Shown here one piece after another: positions 9,500 to 18,043 of a stretch of DNA of 64,000 nt. The stretch's first letter is position 1; each line of letters starts with the position of its first letter. The stretch spans positions 62,001 to 126,000 of the forward strand of contig JAFAFW010000037.1 of the NCBI GenBank assembly GCA_023423275.1, in the 5' to 3' direction. The notes beneath the pieces are model-generated. The model saw only the letters and a program-made list of their open reading frames with translations. It had not been told where the DNA came from and made no database searches. This DNA comes from Pseudomonadota bacterium. Its GTDB lineage: Bacteria > Pseudomonadota > Alphaproteobacteria > Rhizobiales > Hyphomicrobiaceae. Made by a program: the position numbers and the translations under genes.

Positions 9500-9796
9500 T
9501 TGCACGACAGGCGCAAACCGTCGGCGATCGTCACGATTCGCAATCGCAAGGGACTGCATGCCCGCGCGTCCGCGAAATTCGTCAAGTGCGCCGAAACGTT
9601 CAACGCCCGTATATCCGTCACCCGCGACGGCAATACGGTAGGCGGAACATCGATCATGGGCCTGATGATGCTGGCCGCCGGGCCGGGGGCGACGTTGCGG
9701 CTGGTCGCCGAAGGGCCGGAAGGCCCCGAGGCGATCGAAGCATTGGTCGCGCTTGTAGCGGACGGCTTCGGCGAGGAATGCGTCGACGGAGCCTGA
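9500..9796 (+). CDS. ptsH: Phosphocarrier protein HPr
   Basis: 98-residue phosphocarrier between Enzyme I and EIIA proteins. Seen: His20 in KGLHARASAKFV, the PEP-dependent phosphorylation site, and Ser51 in GGTSIMGLMML, the regulatory site for HprK. Both match the neighbouring enzymes. The start appears to be TTG 9500, 15 bases after the EIIA stop with an AGGGGGGAA ribosome-binding site; no in-frame ATG gives a family-like N-terminus. Enzyme I (ptsP) is not in the window. Last gene of the chvI-chvG-hprK-EIIA-ptsH unit. Confidence 0.92.
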   Translation: MHDRRKPSAIVTIRNRKGLHARASAKFVKCAETFNARISVTRDGNTVGGTSIMGLMMLAAGPGATLRLVAEGPEGPEAIEALVALVADGFGEECVDGA

Positions 9797-9808
9797 GGCC
9801 GACATAAA

Positions 9809-9836
9809 AAAGGGCGTTCGAAGGACGCCCTTTCAA
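9809..9836. terminator. Rho-independent terminator, probably bidirectional
   Basis: Perfect 9-bp stem AAAGGGCGT (9809-9817) with ACGCCCTTT (9825-9833) around a 7-base loop. The A-rich left flank and T-rich right end let it act in both directions between the convergent ptsH and TadG-like genes. Confidence 0.85.
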
Positions 9837-9844
9837 AATTGCAC

Positions 9845-11203
9845 TCAGCTCGCGATCCTGAGCGTAGAGATCTTGAGCGCGATGTCGCGGAACGCCTGAC
9901 GCAGCTCATCACCCGTCGTGGTGTCATAGAAATGCGCCGTGGACGTCGCGCAGCTCTTGAGCGTGCTGGTCGCGAGTTTGTTGCCGCCGAGGGCAAAACC
10001 GACCGAATAGACGATGATTCCGGTATCCTTCATGTTGTCACAGATACTGACGGCATTGTTGGAAATCGTCTTCGACTGCGAGGAGTTGTCACCATACTGC
10101 GTGCCGCCGGAGGTGTTGTAGACACCATCCGTCATCAGGATGACGATCTTCTGCAGTTTCGGCTGGCCGTTCTCGCTCAACGTTGTGATATCGCTATAGG
10201 GTGCCGGCTTGCTTTCCCACGGCCAGATGTCCGCCCATTTCGGCGAAACCAGATACCACGCCCACGCCGTTCCAAGCTGGCCTGCGGTCGCGCCGCTCGC
10301 TCCGAGCGCATCGATTTTCGCGTTCAGTACATTCTTGTTGCTCGTCAGTGGCAAAATCGACTGTCCCGACGTCGGCGTCGAGCAACTGCCGCTCGAGCTG
10401 TAATTGCTGCTGTCGTTGATCGCCGTGTTGCCCGAATTGCCCTTATAGGCACTGAGGTACTTGTTGACCGTAGGCGCAGCGTCGGTGAACGCTTCGCTGC
10501 CTTCGCGCTCCGTCACGCACTGGATCGGCTTACGCGTATTGCCGTTGAATTTCTTTGTCGCCGGCAACCCTGTCACGTCGGTGATATAGTCGCCGACGTT
10601 GACCCGTGGCGCGAATGGCGCGATCGCGACCCGCGATGTGTATTCCGACTGGTTGTCCCACACGACGATTTTAATCAGGTCTTTCGCCGCGAGCTTCAAG
10701 TCCTCGATCTTGCTGCCGGCCATCGAGCCCGTGACGTCGAGCATCATGCCGACCTCGATATTGGTCTCGGTGTTGCCGCCTGCCGCCAACACGGCTTTCG
10801 CGGTCGTGTAGACGGGCAACTGATGGATCCCGATGACGTTCAGGAATGGCGTTGTGACCGCGGCATCGCCCACCGCCTCGATCGCCGATCCGTCGTCCAC
10901 CAGTTCGAACGTAATCGTGTCGACCGACGTGATCTGTGACTTCAGCTGGTCGTAATAGCTTTGGGCGGTGTCGAGCGCCGCACCGGCGTCACCGCCGGAT
11001 GTCTGCAGAACGCGGCCTGCCGCCAGCACGGCTGCGTCGATCGCATGCTGCGTCTGCTGACGCGCGTTGAGCCAGCGGCCATAGTCGATAGCGCCGCCGA
11101 CGACACCGAAGATGATCATGATCGTTAATCCGAACATCATGGCGATGTTTCCGGACTGCGACCTTGCGAAGGCCCCCAGAATTCCGCGGGAACTTCGGAT
11201 CAT
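9845..11203 (-). CDS. TadE/TadG-like pilus-associated protein with von Willebrand A domain
   Basis: 452 residues. Residues about 13-45 are a TadE/TadG-type N-terminal segment (SQSGNIAMMFGLTIMIIFGV, then DYGRWLNARQ), a single membrane helix that anchors the protein with its bulk in the periplasm. A vWA domain follows, with the metal-site motif LDVTGSMAGSKI and a later VILMTDGVYN strand. TadG-like proteins accompany Flp/Tad pili; no other tad gene is in view, so this is a stand-alone paralogue of unknown role. I chose ATG 11203; upstream in-frame starts at 11245 (ATG) and 11260 (GTG) exist and ribosome-binding sites are weak for all. Divergent from ahcY. Confidence 0.8.
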   Translation of the reverse strand: MIRSSRGILGAFARSQSGNIAMMFGLTIMIIFGVVGGAIDYGRWLNARQQTQHAIDAAVLAAGRVLQTSGGDAGAALDTAQSYYDQLKSQITSVDTITFELVDDGSAIEAVGDAAVTTPFLNVIGIHQLPVYTTAKAVLAAGGNTETNIEVGMMLDVTGSMAGSKIEDLKLAAKDLIKIVVWDNQSEYTSRVAIAPFAPRVNVGDYITDVTGLPATKKFNGNTRKPIQCVTEREGSEAFTDAAPTVNKYLSAYKGNSGNTAINDSSNYSSSGSCSTPTSGQSILPLTSNKNVLNAKIDALGASGATAGQLGTAWAWYLVSPKWADIWPWESKPAPYSDITTLSENGQPKLQKIVILMTDGVYNTSGGTQYGDNSSQSKTISNNAVSICDNMKDTGIIVYSVGFALGGNKLATSTLKSCATSTAHFYDTTTGDELRQAFRDIALKISTLRIAS

Positions 11204-11560
11204 GCTGAATATGCGCGGACGACGCTGCGCTGGACCGACACACATTTGAAGATGCCTCACACCAATACTTGCCCCTTGCGGTGCAATCTGGCGCCATCAT
11301 CCTTTCCTTGGTGTAAATGTGGGGGTCATGTTCCAACGCATCTCGGGGCATTTCTTGCCGATTGGTTGATAACTTCTTTCAGCTTCGGCACACGGATTTA
11401 CCATCACCGCTCGCGGTACGCCTCCACAAGCGACCCACCAGACATAACAATGTCTTTATGTCTTGTTGCAACGGAGTTCGCCGGGAGCTATAGAGGCCCC
11501 CAGCCGGCGCGACGTATCCGACGTCCGCGTTGAACCTCCACCGGATAGATTGAGGATCTC
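11204..11560. other. Intergenic region upstream of ahcY and the TadG-like gene
   Basis: A 357-base divergent region with no convincing gene. It contains a palindromic candidate operator at 11441-11462, described separately. Downstream, a TTGTTG (11462-11467) and a CTATAG about 19 bases later could be a weak sigma-70 promoter for ahcY. I looked for SAH and SAM-II riboswitch cores and saw none. Confidence 0.4.
11441..11462. promoter_or_regulatory. Candidate operator upstream of ahcY
   Basis: Inverted repeat with 7-bp arms GACATAA (11441-11447) and TTATGTC (11456-11462) around an 8-base centre, about 100 bases before the ahcY start. A shorter repeat GACAT/ATGTC is nested inside. ArsR-family regulators of methionine/SAH metabolism bind palindromes containing a similar AT-rich TTTATGT half; the assignment to such a regulator is inference. 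Confidence 0.35.
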
Positions 11561-12967
11561 ATGCCAGTTGCTGCCGAATACGCCGTGAAGGACATCAATC
11601 TCGCGGATTGGGGCCGCAAGGAAATCTCCATGGCCGAGACCGAGATGCCCGGCCTGATGGCGACGCGCGAGGAATACGGCCCCAAGCAGCCGCTGAAGGG
11701 TGCCCGCATCGCCGGTTCGCTGCACATGACCATCCAGACGGCCGTGCTGATCGAAACGCTGAAAGCGCTCGGCGCCGACGTTCGATGGGTGTCCTGCAAC
11801 ATCTACTCGACCCAGGACCATGCCGCGGCCGCCATCGCTGCAAGTGGTACGCCGGTCTTCGCCATCAAGGGCGAGTCATTGAAGGATTACTGGGACTACA
11901 CCGCCAAACTGTTCGACTGGCACGGCGGCGGCTATCCGAACATGATCCTCGACGACGGTGGCGACGCCACCATGTTCGTCCACCTCGGCCTGCGCGCCGA
12001 AAAGGGCGACACAGCCTTCCTCGACAAGCCGGGCTCGGAGGAAGAGGAAATCTTCTTCGCGCTCATCAAGAAGATGCTGGCCGAGAAGCCCAAGGGCTGG
12101 TTCGCCGAGATCGCCAAGTCGATCAAGGGCGTCTCCGAGGAGACGACGACCGGTGTGCATCGCCTCTACGACATGCAGAAGGCCGGTACGCTGCTGTGGC
12201 CGGCGATCAACGTCAACGACAGCGTCACCAAGTCGAAGTTCGACAACCTCTATGGTTGCCGCGAGAGCCTTGTCGACGGCATCCGCCGCGGCACCGACGT
12301 CATGATGGCCGGAAAGGTCGCCATGGTTGCGGGCTTCGGCGACGTCGGCAAGGGTTCCGCCGCCAGCCTGCGCAACGCCGGTTGCCGCGTGCTGGTCTCC
12401 GAGATCGACCCGATCTGCGCCCTGCAAGCGGCGATGGAAGGCTACGAGGTCGTCACCATGGAGGATGCCGCCCCGCGCGCTGACATCTTCGTCACCGCCA
12501 CAGGCAACAAGGACGTCATCACGATCGACCACATGCGCGCGATGAAGCACCGCGCGGTCGTCTGCAACATCGGCCACTTCGACAACGAGATCCAGGTCGC
12601 GGGCCTCAAAAACCTGAAATGGCAGAACGTCAAGCCGCAGGTCGACGAGATCGAGTTCGCCGATGGCAAGCGTATCATCCTGCTGTCGGAAGGCCGCCTG
12701 GTGAACCTGGGCAACGCCACCGGCCATCCCTCGTTCGTGATGTCGGCGTCCTTCACCAACCAGACGCTGGCGCAGATCGAGCTGTTCACGAACCCCGGCA
12801 AGTATAAGCTTGAAGTCTATACGTTGCCGAAGCACCTCGATGAGAAGGTCGCGCTGCTGCATCTGGCCAAAGTCGGCGCGACACTGACCAAGCTGACACC
12901 AGCCCAGTCGTCCTATCTCGGCGTGCCGGAAGCAGGCCCCTTCAAAGCAGATCACTATCGCTACTGA
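11561..12967 (+). CDS. ahcY: Adenosylhomocysteinase
   Basis: Hydrolyses S-adenosylhomocysteine to homocysteine and adenosine, removing the inhibitory product of methyltransferases; cytosolic NAD enzyme. 468 residues, the normal long bacterial form. Seen: N-terminal substrate region LADWGRKEISMAETEMPGL, the cysteine-containing VSCNIYSTQDHAAAA, GGDATMF, the NAD-binding VAGFGDVGKGSA, NIGHFDNEIQ, and the conserved C-terminus FKADHYRY. In several Hyphomicrobiales ahcY lies near chvI/ptsH and divL, as here. It has its own promoter region and a terminator 63 bases downstream. Confidence 0.98.
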   Translation: MPVAAEYAVKDINLADWGRKEISMAETEMPGLMATREEYGPKQPLKGARIAGSLHMTIQTAVLIETLKALGADVRWVSCNIYSTQDHAAAAIAASGTPVFAIKGESLKDYWDYTAKLFDWHGGGYPNMILDDGGDATMFVHLGLRAEKGDTAFLDKPGSEEEEIFFALIKKMLAEKPKGWFAEIAKSIKGVSEETTTGVHRLYDMQKAGTLLWPAINVNDSVTKSKFDNLYGCRESLVDGIRRGTDVMMAGKVAMVAGFGDVGKGSAASLRNAGCRVLVSEIDPICALQAAMEGYEVVTMEDAAPRADIFVTATGNKDVITIDHMRAMKHRAVVCNIGHFDNEIQVAGLKNLKWQNVKPQVDEIEFADGKRIILLSEGRLVNLGNATGHPSFVMSASFTNQTLAQIELFTNPGKYKLEVYTLPKHLDEKVALLHLAKVGATLTKLTPAQSSYLGVPEAGPFKADHYRY

Positions 12968-13029
12968 GTGCGGCAGCGGAATATTCCAACAAAACCGCAT
13001 GCCGATACGCTAGTTGCATGCACCCTGCG

Positions 13030-13058
13030 AGCACGAGCCTTCAGCCCGTGCTTTTTTT
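13030..13058 (+). terminator. Rho-independent terminator after ahcY
   Basis: Stem AGCACG (13030-13035) with CGTGCT (13047-13052), followed by a T run through 13058, downstream of the ahcY stop and ahead of divL. Confidence 0.8.
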
Positions 13059-13203
13059 GCTTCCCTCCCGTGCCCCGTCAGCGCTGGCCAGAGTCGCAGA
13101 AGCTCCCCATAATCCGATTGATTCGGAGATCTTAATCCTGCGTTAACAGCACCGCGTGTTGCGTTCCCATCGGTGCGATTGGCAAAAGCTTGCACGGAAC
13201 GCA

Positions 13204-15696
13204 ATGCAGTTGGCAGCCCGCCATAGCCGAACCGACGCGACCCGTCGGGAACTGTTGGCACTCCTGCTCGCGAGTCTGGCCTGCATTGTCGTCCTGACGC
13301 TGGCTCTCATTGAGGGCGGCAACGGCGGCTTCGCAGGACTGACCGTAGGGTATCTGCTTGCCATCGCGGTTGGCATCGGGGCGGTCGGCCTGGCCATCAG
13401 TCTCGTATGGTTCGCGGTCTGGCGCTCACGACAAGCCATTCGCAATGCCGAGAACGAGGCGGCGGCGCTGCGTCGCAATCTGCTGACCGCCGAAGCGATC
13501 GTCAAAGCCGAACCGCAAGTGCTGGTGTTCTGGGAGCAGGGACAAGGCCTGCAGGTCATCGCGCATACTTTGTCCACTGTCGCCGGGTTGCCGGAAGACC
13601 AACGCGAACTCTTGCGTTTCGGAACGTGGCTCGATGGCGAGTCCGCCGACGAACTGAAGAGCGGGCTCGATGGCCTGTTCGCGGACGGCCGGCCGTTCAA
13701 CCTTCTACTGAAGACATCCGCAGGTGGCCATCTGGAGGCCGACGGGCGTGCGGCGGGTTCGCGCGCCGTGCTGCGGCTGCGCGATGTGGCCGGCTATAAG
13801 CGCGACCTGCTCCGCATCATCGATCAGCACCGCCAGCTCGCCCGTGACATCCGGTCCAGCCGCGCCCTGCTGAACGCCCTGCCAATGCCGGTCTGGCTCA
13901 AAGGTCCCCAGGGCAACATCGAATGGGTCAACAAAGCCTATGTTGCCGCAGTAGAGGCGGTCGACGAAGCCGAGGTTCGCAACCGCCAGATCGAGCTACT
14001 GGAATCACGGCAACGCGCCGCCGTCGATCGGGCCCTGATCAAACATGAGGGCTACAAGACGCGTCTGCCGCTGATCGTGGCGGGCCAGCGCAAGCCGCAC
14101 GATATCGTGGTCGTTCCACTGGAAGATGCAACCGCGGCGGCGGCCATCGATGTCACGGCCATCGAGACGGCGCAGGATGAGCTGGAACGTCAAATCGCCG
14201 CCTACGACCGCACGCTGGATCAGGTGGCGACCGCCGTTGCGATCTTCAACAAAGACGAGCAGATCAGTTTCTTCAACGCCGCGTTCGAGCGCCTGTGGGA
14301 ACTCGACGCCAAATGGCTTGAGAGCCATCCCACCGACAGCGATATCCTCGATCGCCTGCGCGAGACGTCGCGGCTGCCGGCGATGGTCGACTATCGCAAG
14401 TGGAAGGGCAAGCTACTCGCGTGCTACCGCACGGGCGCCGACCTTGAGGACTGGTGGCATTTGCCCGACGGCCGCATGCTTCGCGTCACGACTGAACCGC
14501 GCCCCGATGGGGGCGTCACGCGTTTGTACGACGACGTCACGGAACGCTATGCGCTGGAGAGCAGCTATAACGCGCTCATCGACGTGCAGCGCGAAACGCT
14601 CGACAGTCTGAAAGAAGGCGTCGCGGTGTTCGCCACCGACGGCCGCCTGAAACTTTCGAACTCCGCTTTTGCGGCGATCTGGAAGCTATCGTCCGAGACG
14701 CTTTCCGGCGAACCCCACATCGACGAAATCATCCGGACTGCGCGCGACCTCTTCGACGACGATCGGACCTGGGCCGGCATCAGCCGCGCCGTCACATCGA
14801 TCTCGGATCGCAATCCGGTTGAAGGCCAGATGGTGTGCCCGGACGGCAGCGTCGTTGATTTTGCCGTCGCCCCCCTGCCCGATGGCGCTACGCTGGTGAC
14901 ATTTGCCGACGTGACAGCCTCCAAACAGTACGAACGCGCCCTCGTTGAACGCAATGAAGCCCTGGTAGCCGCCGATCGGCTCAAGAGCCAGTTCATCAGT
15001 CACGTGTCCTACGAGCTGCGCACGCCGCTGACCAACATCATTGGTTTCAGCGAGTTGCTGGCCAGCCCGCGCACCGGTACGCTCAACGAAAAACAGCGCG
15101 AGTACCTGGGCGATATCTCGGTCTCATCGAAAACCCTGCTGTCGATCATCGACGACATTCTCGATCTGACGACATTCGATGCCGGAGCCCTGGAACTCAA
15201 ATACGGCCCGGTGGAAGTGCGCGGCGTGCTGGACGCCGCCATCCAGGGTGTTCGCGAACGTGCCAGCCGTGCCCGGCTGACACTGGATATCGCAATTGCC
15301 GACGATGCTCTCATCTTCACGGGCGACGAAAGCCGTGTGCGGCAGGTCATCTACAATGTGCTGTCGAACGCGGTGGGCTTCTCCAAGCCCGGTGACACCG
15401 TCAAAATCTCGTGCTGGCGGGACAGCGGCATGATGGTGTTCTCCGTAGAGGATCAGGGCGTTGGCATCCCGAAGGACCAGCAGAGCCGGGTATTTGAGCG
15501 CTTCGAAACCCGCAGCCAGGGCTCCAAGCATCGCGGCGCTGGCCTTGGATTATCGGTCGCCAAGAGCCTTGTTGAAGCGCACGGCGGAGAACTTCAGCTG
15601 GACTCCGAGCCGGGGCGTGGCACGCGGGTCACGGTCCGCTTCCCGGAAGCAGGTATCCGGCGGATAGAAACCGACCCTATCGCTGCGCAGGCTTGA
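13204..15696 (+). CDS. divL: DivL-type PAS-domain pseudo-histidine kinase (Tyr replaces phospho-His)
   Basis: 830-residue membrane sensor of the cell-cycle network; in Caulobacter DivL controls CckA and so CtrA. Seen: two helices about 17-37 and 44-70, several PAS-like segments (about 205-300, 305-400 and 420-535), a coiled linker, a HisKA-like helix and a HATPase domain with VIYNVLSNAVGFS, VEDQGVGIP and GAGLGLSV. In the H box the sequence is HVSYELRTPL: Tyr603 stands where the phospho-acceptor His normally is, the defining feature of DivL. The ATP-binding motifs look intact. ATG 13204 has GGAA upstream; an in-frame GTG at 13156 would add 16 residues. Followed after 34 bases by the TsaE fusion gene. 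Confidence 0.85.
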   Translation: MQLAARHSRTDATRRELLALLLASLACIVVLTLALIEGGNGGFAGLTVGYLLAIAVGIGAVGLAISLVWFAVWRSRQAIRNAENEAAALRRNLLTAEAIVKAEPQVLVFWEQGQGLQVIAHTLSTVAGLPEDQRELLRFGTWLDGESADELKSGLDGLFADGRPFNLLLKTSAGGHLEADGRAAGSRAVLRLRDVAGYKRDLLRIIDQHRQLARDIRSSRALLNALPMPVWLKGPQGNIEWVNKAYVAAVEAVDEAEVRNRQIELLESRQRAAVDRALIKHEGYKTRLPLIVAGQRKPHDIVVVPLEDATAAAAIDVTAIETAQDELERQIAAYDRTLDQVATAVAIFNKDEQISFFNAAFERLWELDAKWLESHPTDSDILDRLRETSRLPAMVDYRKWKGKLLACYRTGADLEDWWHLPDGRMLRVTTEPRPDGGVTRLYDDVTERYALESSYNALIDVQRETLDSLKEGVAVFATDGRLKLSNSAFAAIWKLSSETLSGEPHIDEIIRTARDLFDDDRTWAGISRAVTSISDRNPVEGQMVCPDGSVVDFAVAPLPDGATLVTFADVTASKQYERALVERNEALVAADRLKSQFISHVSYELRTPLTNIIGFSELLASPRTGTLNEKQREYLGDISVSSKTLLSIIDDILDLTTFDAGALELKYGPVEVRGVLDAAIQGVRERASRARLTLDIAIADDALIFTGDESRVRQVIYNVLSNAVGFSKPGDTVKISCWRDSGMMVFSVEDQGVGIPKDQQSRVFERFETRSQGSKHRGAGLGLSVAKSLVEAHGGELQLDSEPGRGTRVTVRFPEAGIRRIETDPIAAQA

Positions 15697-15730
15697 CGAC
15701 ACTGCCGCTGGTCGCTTTCTGTCACGGCGA

Positions 15731-17272
15731 ATGGCACATCCCTGGATACATGCGGGCCTTCGCGAGCCCAATCTGCGTCGCATCGCCGAAGTTCTCGCTT
15801 TTGCGCTGAGACCCGGTGACGTCGTTGCACTGCGCGGTGACCTTGGTGCAGGCAAGACGACGTTTGCCCGCGTTCTGCTACGCGTTCTGCTGGGGGACGA
15901 CGAAGCCGAAGTGCCGAGCCCGACGTTCAGTCTTCTGCAGACGTACACGACCGCCCGTTTCCCGGTGTTTCACTTCGATCTCTACCGGCTCGGCAGCGCG
16001 GAGGATGCGCTGGAGCTGGGCCTCGGCGAGGAAACAACTTCCGGCGTGGCGCTGGTCGAATGGCCGGAGCGCGCCGAACAGCTTCTTCCCGCTGACAGGA
16101 TCGAGATTGCCATCACGGACGATCCGGAATCGGACCCATCGCGGCGATGCATGGTCATCGAGGGACGAGGCAAGTGCGCAACACGGATCGAGCGGCTTGA
16201 GATTATCGATACGTTTTTGCACGGCGCAGGCTGGTCTGACGCCCATATCCTCTATCTGCAGGGCGACGCGTCCACCCGCCGCTACGCGCGTCTCGTGCGC
16301 GGGGACGAGAGCGCCATCCTCATGGATGCGCCTCGCCAGCCGGACGGACCGCCGATCCGCGACGGCAAACCCTACAGCCGCATCGCCAATCTGGCCGAGG
16401 ACGTCCGCCCGTATGTCGCGGTGGCGGGGGAGTTGCTGAAAGCCGGTCTTTCAGCGCCAATCATCAAGGCGCAGGATCTCAGCCATGGATTGCTGCTGAG
16501 TGAAGACCTGGGCGACGAGGTGTTCGGGGCGAGCGTCCAGAAGGGCGCCGATCAGGCCAGCCTCTGGAAGGCTGCCGTCGATGTTCTGGTGCGGATGCGG
16601 AGGCATCCGGTGCCGCCGGCAATGCGCCTCGCTGATGACAGCCAACATCGCCTGCCACCTATGGACCGGGCCGCTTTGCAGATCGAGGTCGAACTGCTGA
16701 TCGATTGGTATTGGCCCGCGATCAAAGGGGAACCGGCATCGCCTGAAGCACGCGCCGACTATCTCGCGCGCTGGAATGCTCTGTTCGACCAGCTTCTCGC
16801 GATGCCGACAGGCTGGGTTCTGCGCGACTTCCATTCGCCAAACCTGATGTGGTTACCTCAACGCTCAGGACCGCAACGGGTCGGCATACTCGATTTCCAG
16901 GACGCGCTTGAGGGCAACCCGGCCTATGACCTCGTGTCACTGCTGCAGGACGCGCGGATCGACGTGCCTCCAGCCATCGAGCAAGACCTATTCCGCCACT
17001 ACTGCACGAGCGCCGCGATAGACGATGCGGCCTTTGACGAGCCGTCATTCGCATTCGCCTATTCGGTGCTCGGCGCACAGCGCAACACGAAGATCCTCGG
17101 CATTTTCACGCGTCTCGCCCATCGCGATGGCAAAACCCAATATCTGCGCCATATTCCGCGTATCTGGCGTTATCTGGAGCGCGACCTCGGGCACGCCACA
17201 CTTCAACCGCTGAAGACGTGGTACGATTCACATTTCCCACAACAAGGCCGTATACCGCCGATAGCGGGTTAG
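15731..17272 (+). CDS. Fused TsaE ATPase and AmgK-like sugar phosphotransferase
   Basis: 513 residues, two enzymes in one chain. Residues about 1-150 are TsaE, the ATPase needed for N6-threonylcarbamoyl-adenosine (t6A37) in tRNA: Walker A GDLGAGKTTFAR, VPSPTFSLLQ, FHFDLYRL and LVEWPERAE. Residues about 170-510 are an aminoglycoside-phosphotransferase-fold kinase like AmgK, which phosphorylates N-acetylmuramate/N-acetylglucosamine at C1 in cell-wall recycling: GDASTRRYARL, catalytic VLRDFHSPNLM, metal-binding GILDFQDALEGNPAYDL. No stop or frameshift separates the halves. The fusion is known in alphaproteobacteria. The MurU-like gene 45 bases downstream would use the kinase product. Confidence 0.9.
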   Translation: MAHPWIHAGLREPNLRRIAEVLAFALRPGDVVALRGDLGAGKTTFARVLLRVLLGDDEAEVPSPTFSLLQTYTTARFPVFHFDLYRLGSAEDALELGLGEETTSGVALVEWPERAEQLLPADRIEIAITDDPESDPSRRCMVIEGRGKCATRIERLEIIDTFLHGAGWSDAHILYLQGDASTRRYARLVRGDESAILMDAPRQPDGPPIRDGKPYSRIANLAEDVRPYVAVAGELLKAGLSAPIIKAQDLSHGLLLSEDLGDEVFGASVQKGADQASLWKAAVDVLVRMRRHPVPPAMRLADDSQHRLPPMDRAALQIEVELLIDWYWPAIKGEPASPEARADYLARWNALFDQLLAMPTGWVLRDFHSPNLMWLPQRSGPQRVGILDFQDALEGNPAYDLVSLLQDARIDVPPAIEQDLFRHYCTSAAIDDAAFDEPSFAFAYSVLGAQRNTKILGIFTRLAHRDGKTQYLRHIPRIWRYLERDLGHATLQPLKTWYDSHFPQQGRIPPIAG

Positions 17273-17317
17273 GCCGGATCCCATTAAAGATAATCTCTGT
17301 AGAGAAACGAGAACGAG

Positions 17318-18043
17318 ATGACGTGGCTTCCGAAGACGGCAATGGTGCTGGCCGCGGGAATGGGCGTACGGATGCGTCCTTTGACAGATGAGAGGCCGAA
17401 ACCGATGGTCCGGCTCGACGGCAAGTCGTTGATCGATCATGTTCTCGACCGCATCGGGGAGACCGGAATTCCGCAGGCGATCGTCAACGTGCACTATCAT
17501 GCCGACCTGCTCGAACAGCACGTAAAGTCCCGCGCATCGCCGAAGATCATCATCTCCGATGAGCGCAGGCAGCTCCTGGATACCGGCGGCGGCGTCAAAA
17601 AGGCATTGCCCAAGCTCGGCAAAGATCCGTTCGTGATCCACAATTCCGATAGCCTGTGGATCGACGGCGTTCAGTCCAATCTAAAACGGCTGGTGGATGC
17701 CTTCGATCCCGATCGCATGGACTGCCTGCTGCTGCTGGCTCTCGGCTCGGCCAGCCTGGGCTATGAAGGCCGCGGAGACTTCCTGATGGGTTCGGATGGC
17801 GTACTCCTCCGTCGTCCTGAACGCGAGGTTGCGCCGTTCGTGTTTACCGGCGTGTCGATCGCTCATCCGCGCCTGTTCGATGAAACGCCCGATGGTCCGT
17901 TCTCGCTCAATCTCGTCTGGGACCGCGCCATTCAGCAGGGCCGCCTTCACGGCATCCGCCTGGATGGCATCTGGATGCATGTCGGCACGCCGGACGCGCT
18001 GGCCGATGCCGAATTGCTGTTGAACGGCGCGGATGTCCGCTGA
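17318..18043 (+). CDS. Nucleotidyltransferase, MurU-like (N-acetylmuramate-1-phosphate uridylyltransferase)
   Basis: 241-residue sugar-1-phosphate nucleotidyltransferase. Seen: the signature AMVLAAGMGVRMRPLTD (about 8-24), then RPKPMVRLDGKSLIDHV with the conserved Lys, and HNSDSLWIDG as the metal-binding Asp segment. It follows the AmgK-like kinase; in Pseudomonas AmgK and MurU form a UDP-MurNAc salvage route that bypasses fosfomycin-sensitive de novo synthesis. That role is inferred from neighbour and motif; a mannose-1-phosphate guanylyltransferase-like role cannot be excluded by sequence alone. The stop overlaps the addB start by 11 bases. Confidence 0.83.
   Translation: MTWLPKTAMVLAAGMGVRMRPLTDERPKPMVRLDGKSLIDHVLDRIGETGIPQAIVNVHYHADLLEQHVKSRASPKIIISDERRQLLDTGGGVKKALPKLGKDPFVIHNSDSLWIDGVQSNLKRLVDAFDPDRMDCLLLLALGSASLGYEGRGDFLMGSDGVLLRRPEREVAPFVFTGVSIAHPRLFDETPDGPFSLNLVWDRAIQQGRLHGIRLDGIWMHVGTPDALADAELLLNGADVR

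Noticed and set aside
9839..10939. Long plus-strand open frame (366 codons) opposite the TadG-like gene
   Set aside because: Arg-rich translation without motifs; it is the high-GC antisense shadow of the vWA protein, whose frame has clear domain motifs.
11264..11560. SAH or SAM riboswitch ahead of ahcY
   Set aside because: I could not find the conserved core pairings; a protein-binding palindrome is the better explanation.
15001..15030. Reading the Tyr in the divL H box as a sequencing error
   Set aside because: The full context (PAS repeats, N-terminal helices, neighbours) and the exact Tyr state match DivL, where the substitution is the rule.
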